Positions 5,127-7,610 of a stretch of DNA of 7,610 nucleotides are shown one piece after another. The position numbers and the translations under genes were made by a program. Positions within the stretch are counted from its first letter, which is position 1; every line of letters starts with the position of its first letter. The DNA is from DATMXS01 sp035561355 (GTDB taxonomy: Bacteria; Acidobacteriota; Terriglobia; Bryobacterales; Bryobacteraceae), in contig DATMXS010000106.1 in NCBI GenBank assembly GCA_035561355.1, positions 1-7,610 on the forward strand, written 5' to 3'. The notes below the pieces were generated by a model, which worked only from the letters and a program-made list of their open reading frames with translations, made no database searches and was not told where the DNA came from.

Positions 5127-7610
5127 ATGGATCAGCTAGTCCCATCTGAGGTGGCCGTGGGTAATTCCATTCTCCCGAATGAACAGCGCAAGCTGGCGGA
5201 GTTCTCGGAGACCGTGACGCCGGTTGCTCGAACGGTGCTGTGTGTCGATGACACCGAGAGCAATCGTTACGTTCGCAGTCGTGCTTTGCGTGCTGCGGGA
5301 TTGAGGGTGATCGAGGCCGCGAACGGCATGGACGCGCTCAGTCTGGCCATTGAGGAGCAGCCAGATCTTGTCGTGCTCGATATCGGGCTACCGGACCTAA
5401 ACGGTTTCGAAGTGTCCAAACGGCTCAAGTCGGACCCGAGGACGCAAGCCGTTCCGGTTCTCCACGTATCGGCAATAGGCCGCATGGAGCACGACCTCCC
5501 TCAATCGATCGAGCACCGAGGCGATGCGTACCTACGCGAGCCGATCGATCCGGATACTTTGGTTGCGACCGCAAGAGCGTTGATCCGGGCTCACGAGGCG
5601 GAACGGAACCAGCGCGAAGCGGAAGCGCGCGCCAGAGCGGCGAGAGCCAGCGCTGCGGAGCACCTGGCCCGAGCCAACCAGCAGTTGCAAACCGTTTTGA
5701 ACAGCATCACAGACGGCCTGATGGTGCTGGACAGGGATTGGCGCTGCACCTATATCAGCGAACAAGGCGCGCGGATGATTGGCATGCGCACGGAAGACCT
5801 CATGGGGAACTGCGTTTGGGATCTGTTCCCACACGCGGAGGGCACGAAGTTCCATGAGGGCTATCACCGCGCTGTCGAAACCGGACAAAAAGTTCAGTTC
5901 GAGGAGTATTACCCGGAGCCGTTGAACTTGTGGCTCGAATGCCACTGCTACCCGTCGGCCGAAGGGCTATCCGTCTATTTTCAAGACGTTACCGGACGCA
6001 AGAAAGCCGAAGACGCCCTCCGCGCCAGCGAGCGCCGGTACTCGGCGCTATTCCAGAACCGCCTCAACGCCATCGCACACTGCCGGACCGTGACCGGCGA
6101 GGATGGTAAACCAATTGACTACGAAATCCTCGAGGTCAACGACGCCTACGAGTTGGTGACAGGGATCAAGAAGGCGGATATCGAAGGGAAGTTGGCGACA
6201 GAGGTATTCCGCGGAATCGAAAACTTCTCGTTCGATTACATCGGCACGTACGGGAAGATTGCGCTGGAAGGTGGCGAGCTGAGCTTTGAGGTCTATTTCG
6301 AAGGGCTGAGACAGTGGCTCTCGATTTACGTCTACAGCCCGAAGCAACGCGAATTCGTCGCAATCTTCACAGACATCAGCAACCGCAAGCAGGCCGAACA
6401 GGCGCTGCGCGAAAGCGAGGCGAGAGAACGAGCCCGTGCAGCCGAGTTGGAAGCGATCATGGACGCGGTCCCGGTTGCCACGTTTGTATCACATGACCCG
6501 GAGTGCCGCCAAATGGTCGGGAGCCGCACGACATACGAGCTTCTTCGGCTCGCTCCGGGCAGCAATCTTTCCAAATCCGCACCTGAAGGCCAAAGACCCA
6601 CGACTTTCAAGCCGATGAAAGAAGGGCGTGAAATCGCGCCTTACGATCTGCCGGCCCAGAAGGCCGCTTCGACTGGACGTCCGGTTCGTAACTACGATTT
6701 CGACGTTGTCTTTGAGGACGGCACATGCCGCAACCTGCTCGGCGATGCCGTACCGTTGTTTGGTGAAGATGGCCGTCCGTCGGGCGCGGTCGGCGCCTTC
6801 GTCGATATAACCGATCTGAAGCGAGCTGAAGAGCGGCTTCGGCAATCACAGAAACTGGAGAGCATTGGATTACTCGCCGGCGGGATCGCTCATGACTTCA
6901 ACAATCTGCTGACCGGGATTATGGGGTACGCCAGCATGGTACTGGATGAGGTTGGCCCCGGTCCGGCCCGGCGCATCCAGGAGGTTCTCGGCAACGCTGA
7001 GCGGGCTGCCGGCCTCACTCGTCAACTTCTGGCGTATTCCGGTCAAGGGCAGTTTATTTCCCAGGATCTCGACGTGTCACAGGCGGTGAACGAGACGGCC
7101 GACCTCATGCAACTCTCGATTCCAAAGAGTGTTGACCTCGTCATCAACGTCCAAAGGCGCCTTCCCGTGGTGCGAATGGACCCCAGCCAACTGCAACAGA
7201 TCATTATGAACCTCATCATCAATGCCGGTGAGGCGATCGGCCAAGGCAGCCCAGGCAGAATCACTGTCGCCACCTCGATGAGGGACGTCGGAAAGGCCTT
7301 CGTTGATGCGATCGGCGGAGAAGTTGCGCCGGGAAGGTATGTGTCGATCGAGGTCAGCGACACCGGATGCGGCATTGACCCCGGTTCTGTATCCAAGATA
7401 TTCGATCCGTTCTTTACGACCAAGTTCACGGGGCGAGGGCTAGGGCTGGCCGCGGTCGCAGGGATCATACGAACTCAGAACGGCGCGATTACTGTTGACA
7501 GCTCACCAGGTCGCGGCACCACTTTCCGCGTGTACCTCCGCGCGGCCACCACCTTCGTGCAGGAACCTGAAGAACGGCCGGATGCGAGCAGGCTCGGCAC
7601 GGTACTGGTG
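5127..7610 (+). CDS. Hybrid sensor histidine kinase: receiver, three PAS, HisKA, HATPase (3' end beyond window)
   Basis: The frame is open for 828 codons to the window edge. Residues ~36-155 are a receiver domain: acidic pair D41-D42, phosphoacceptor D85 in VVLDIGLPDLNGFEV, S115, but E138 in YLREPID where the conserved Lys is expected. An Ala/Arg/Glu-rich coiled linker (~155-186) follows. Three PAS domains lie at about 187-298, 304-425 and 441-568; each ends in a PAC-like 'D[IV][TS].xK.AE' segment. HisKA has the H-box KLESIGLLAGGIAHDFNNLL with H589. HATPase has the N-box NLIINAGEAI (695-704), DTGCGID (745-751), FDPFFTTK (759-766) and GRGLGLAAV (769-777). After residue ~806 a short linker leads to GTVLV, the usual opening of a receiver, so a C-terminal receiver probably follows. 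There are no transmembrane segments, so it is cytosolic. It would autophosphorylate at H589 and pass phosphate to D85 or a later receiver. Signal and target are unknown. Confidence 0.93.
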   Translation, partial: MDQLVPSEVAVGNSILPNEQRKLAEFSETVTPVARTVLCVDDTESNRYVRSRALRAAGLRVIEAANGMDALSLAIEEQPDLVVLDIGLPDLNGFEVSKRLKSDPRTQAVPVLHVSAIGRMEHDLPQSIEHRGDAYLREPIDPDTLVATARALIRAHEAERNQREAEARARAARASAAEHLARANQQLQTVLNSITDGLMVLDRDWRCTYISEQGARMIGMRTEDLMGNCVWDLFPHAEGTKFHEGYHRAVETGQKVQFEEYYPEPLNLWLECHCYPSAEGLSVYFQDVTGRKKAEDALRASERRYSALFQNRLNAIAHCRTVTGEDGKPIDYEILEVNDAYELVTGIKKADIEGKLATEVFRGIENFSFDYIGTYGKIALEGGELSFEVYFEGLRQWLSIYVYSPKQREFVAIFTDISNRKQAEQALRESEARERARAAELEAIMDAVPVATFVSHDPECRQMVGSRTTYELLRLAPGSNLSKSAPEGQRPTTFKPMKEGREIAPYDLPAQKAASTGRPVRNYDFDVVFEDGTCRNLLGDAVPLFGEDGRPSGAVGAFVDITDLKRAEERLRQSQKLESIGLLAGGIAHDFNNLLTGIMGYASMVLDEVGPGPARRIQEVLGNAERAAGLTRQLLAYSGQGQFISQDLDVSQAVNETADLMQLSIPKSVDLVINVQRRLPVVRMDPSQLQQIIMNLIINAGEAIGQGSPGRITVATSMRDVGKAFVDAIGGEVAPGRYVSIEVSDTGCGIDPGSVSKIFDPFFTTKFTGRGLGLAAVAGIIRTQNGAITVDSSPGRGTTFRVYLRAATTFVQEPEERPDASRLGTVLV

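Noticed and set aside
5532..5945. Reverse-strand open frame of 137 residues, and similar frames under the kinase
   Set aside because: They are antisense to a continuous kinase frame with complete domain motifs on the + strand.
1..7610. tRNA or rRNA genes, riboswitches
   Set aside because: No cloverleaf-like arrangement with a CCA-type end, no rRNA-like conserved stretch and no recognisable riboswitch core were seen on either strand.

Overview
This is a GC-rich bacterial window. The gene styles suggest an Acidobacteriota-like soil bacterium: an NrfD-anchored formate dehydrogenase, a large GT-C type membrane protein and a multi-PAS hybrid histidine kinase. The taxonomic call is an inference from remembered family resemblance; no search was run.

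Layout. (1) Positions 1-2242, + strand, hold the end of a respiratory formate dehydrogenase operon: the last 99 codons of the molybdopterin catalytic subunit, a complete four-cluster [4Fe-4S] subunit, and a complete NrfD/PsrC-type membrane subunit. Both junctions are ATGA overlaps, so the three genes look translationally coupled. Together they would oxidise formate, pass electrons along the iron-sulfur chain and deliver them to quinone in the membrane. (2) Positions 2289 to about 2884, - strand, hold a decayed 3' fragment of a TolC/NodT-type outer-membrane efflux gene. It has lost its 5' half or more and needs two frame changes to read through. (3) Positions 2885-3263 carry no gene I can support. 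This stretch holds short GC-rich direct repeats, which begin exactly where the efflux fragment stops, and a perfect 47-bp tandem duplication. (4) Positions 3264-4994, + strand, encode a 576-residue polytopic membrane protein of probable GT-C glycosyltransferase type with a soluble C-terminal domain. (5) From 5127 to the window edge, + strand, runs a hybrid sensor kinase: receiver, three PAS domains, HisKA and HATPase, probably followed by a second receiver beyond the edge.

The formate dehydrogenase block is a functional unit. The region downstream of it looks like a rearranged, repeat-bearing junction, and the membrane protein and the kinase show no clear functional link to formate oxidation. 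I found no clearly new multi-gene system. The points most worth a second look are the repeat cluster at the broken efflux gene, the kinase receiver lacking the usual lysine, and the C-terminal domain of the GT-C protein.
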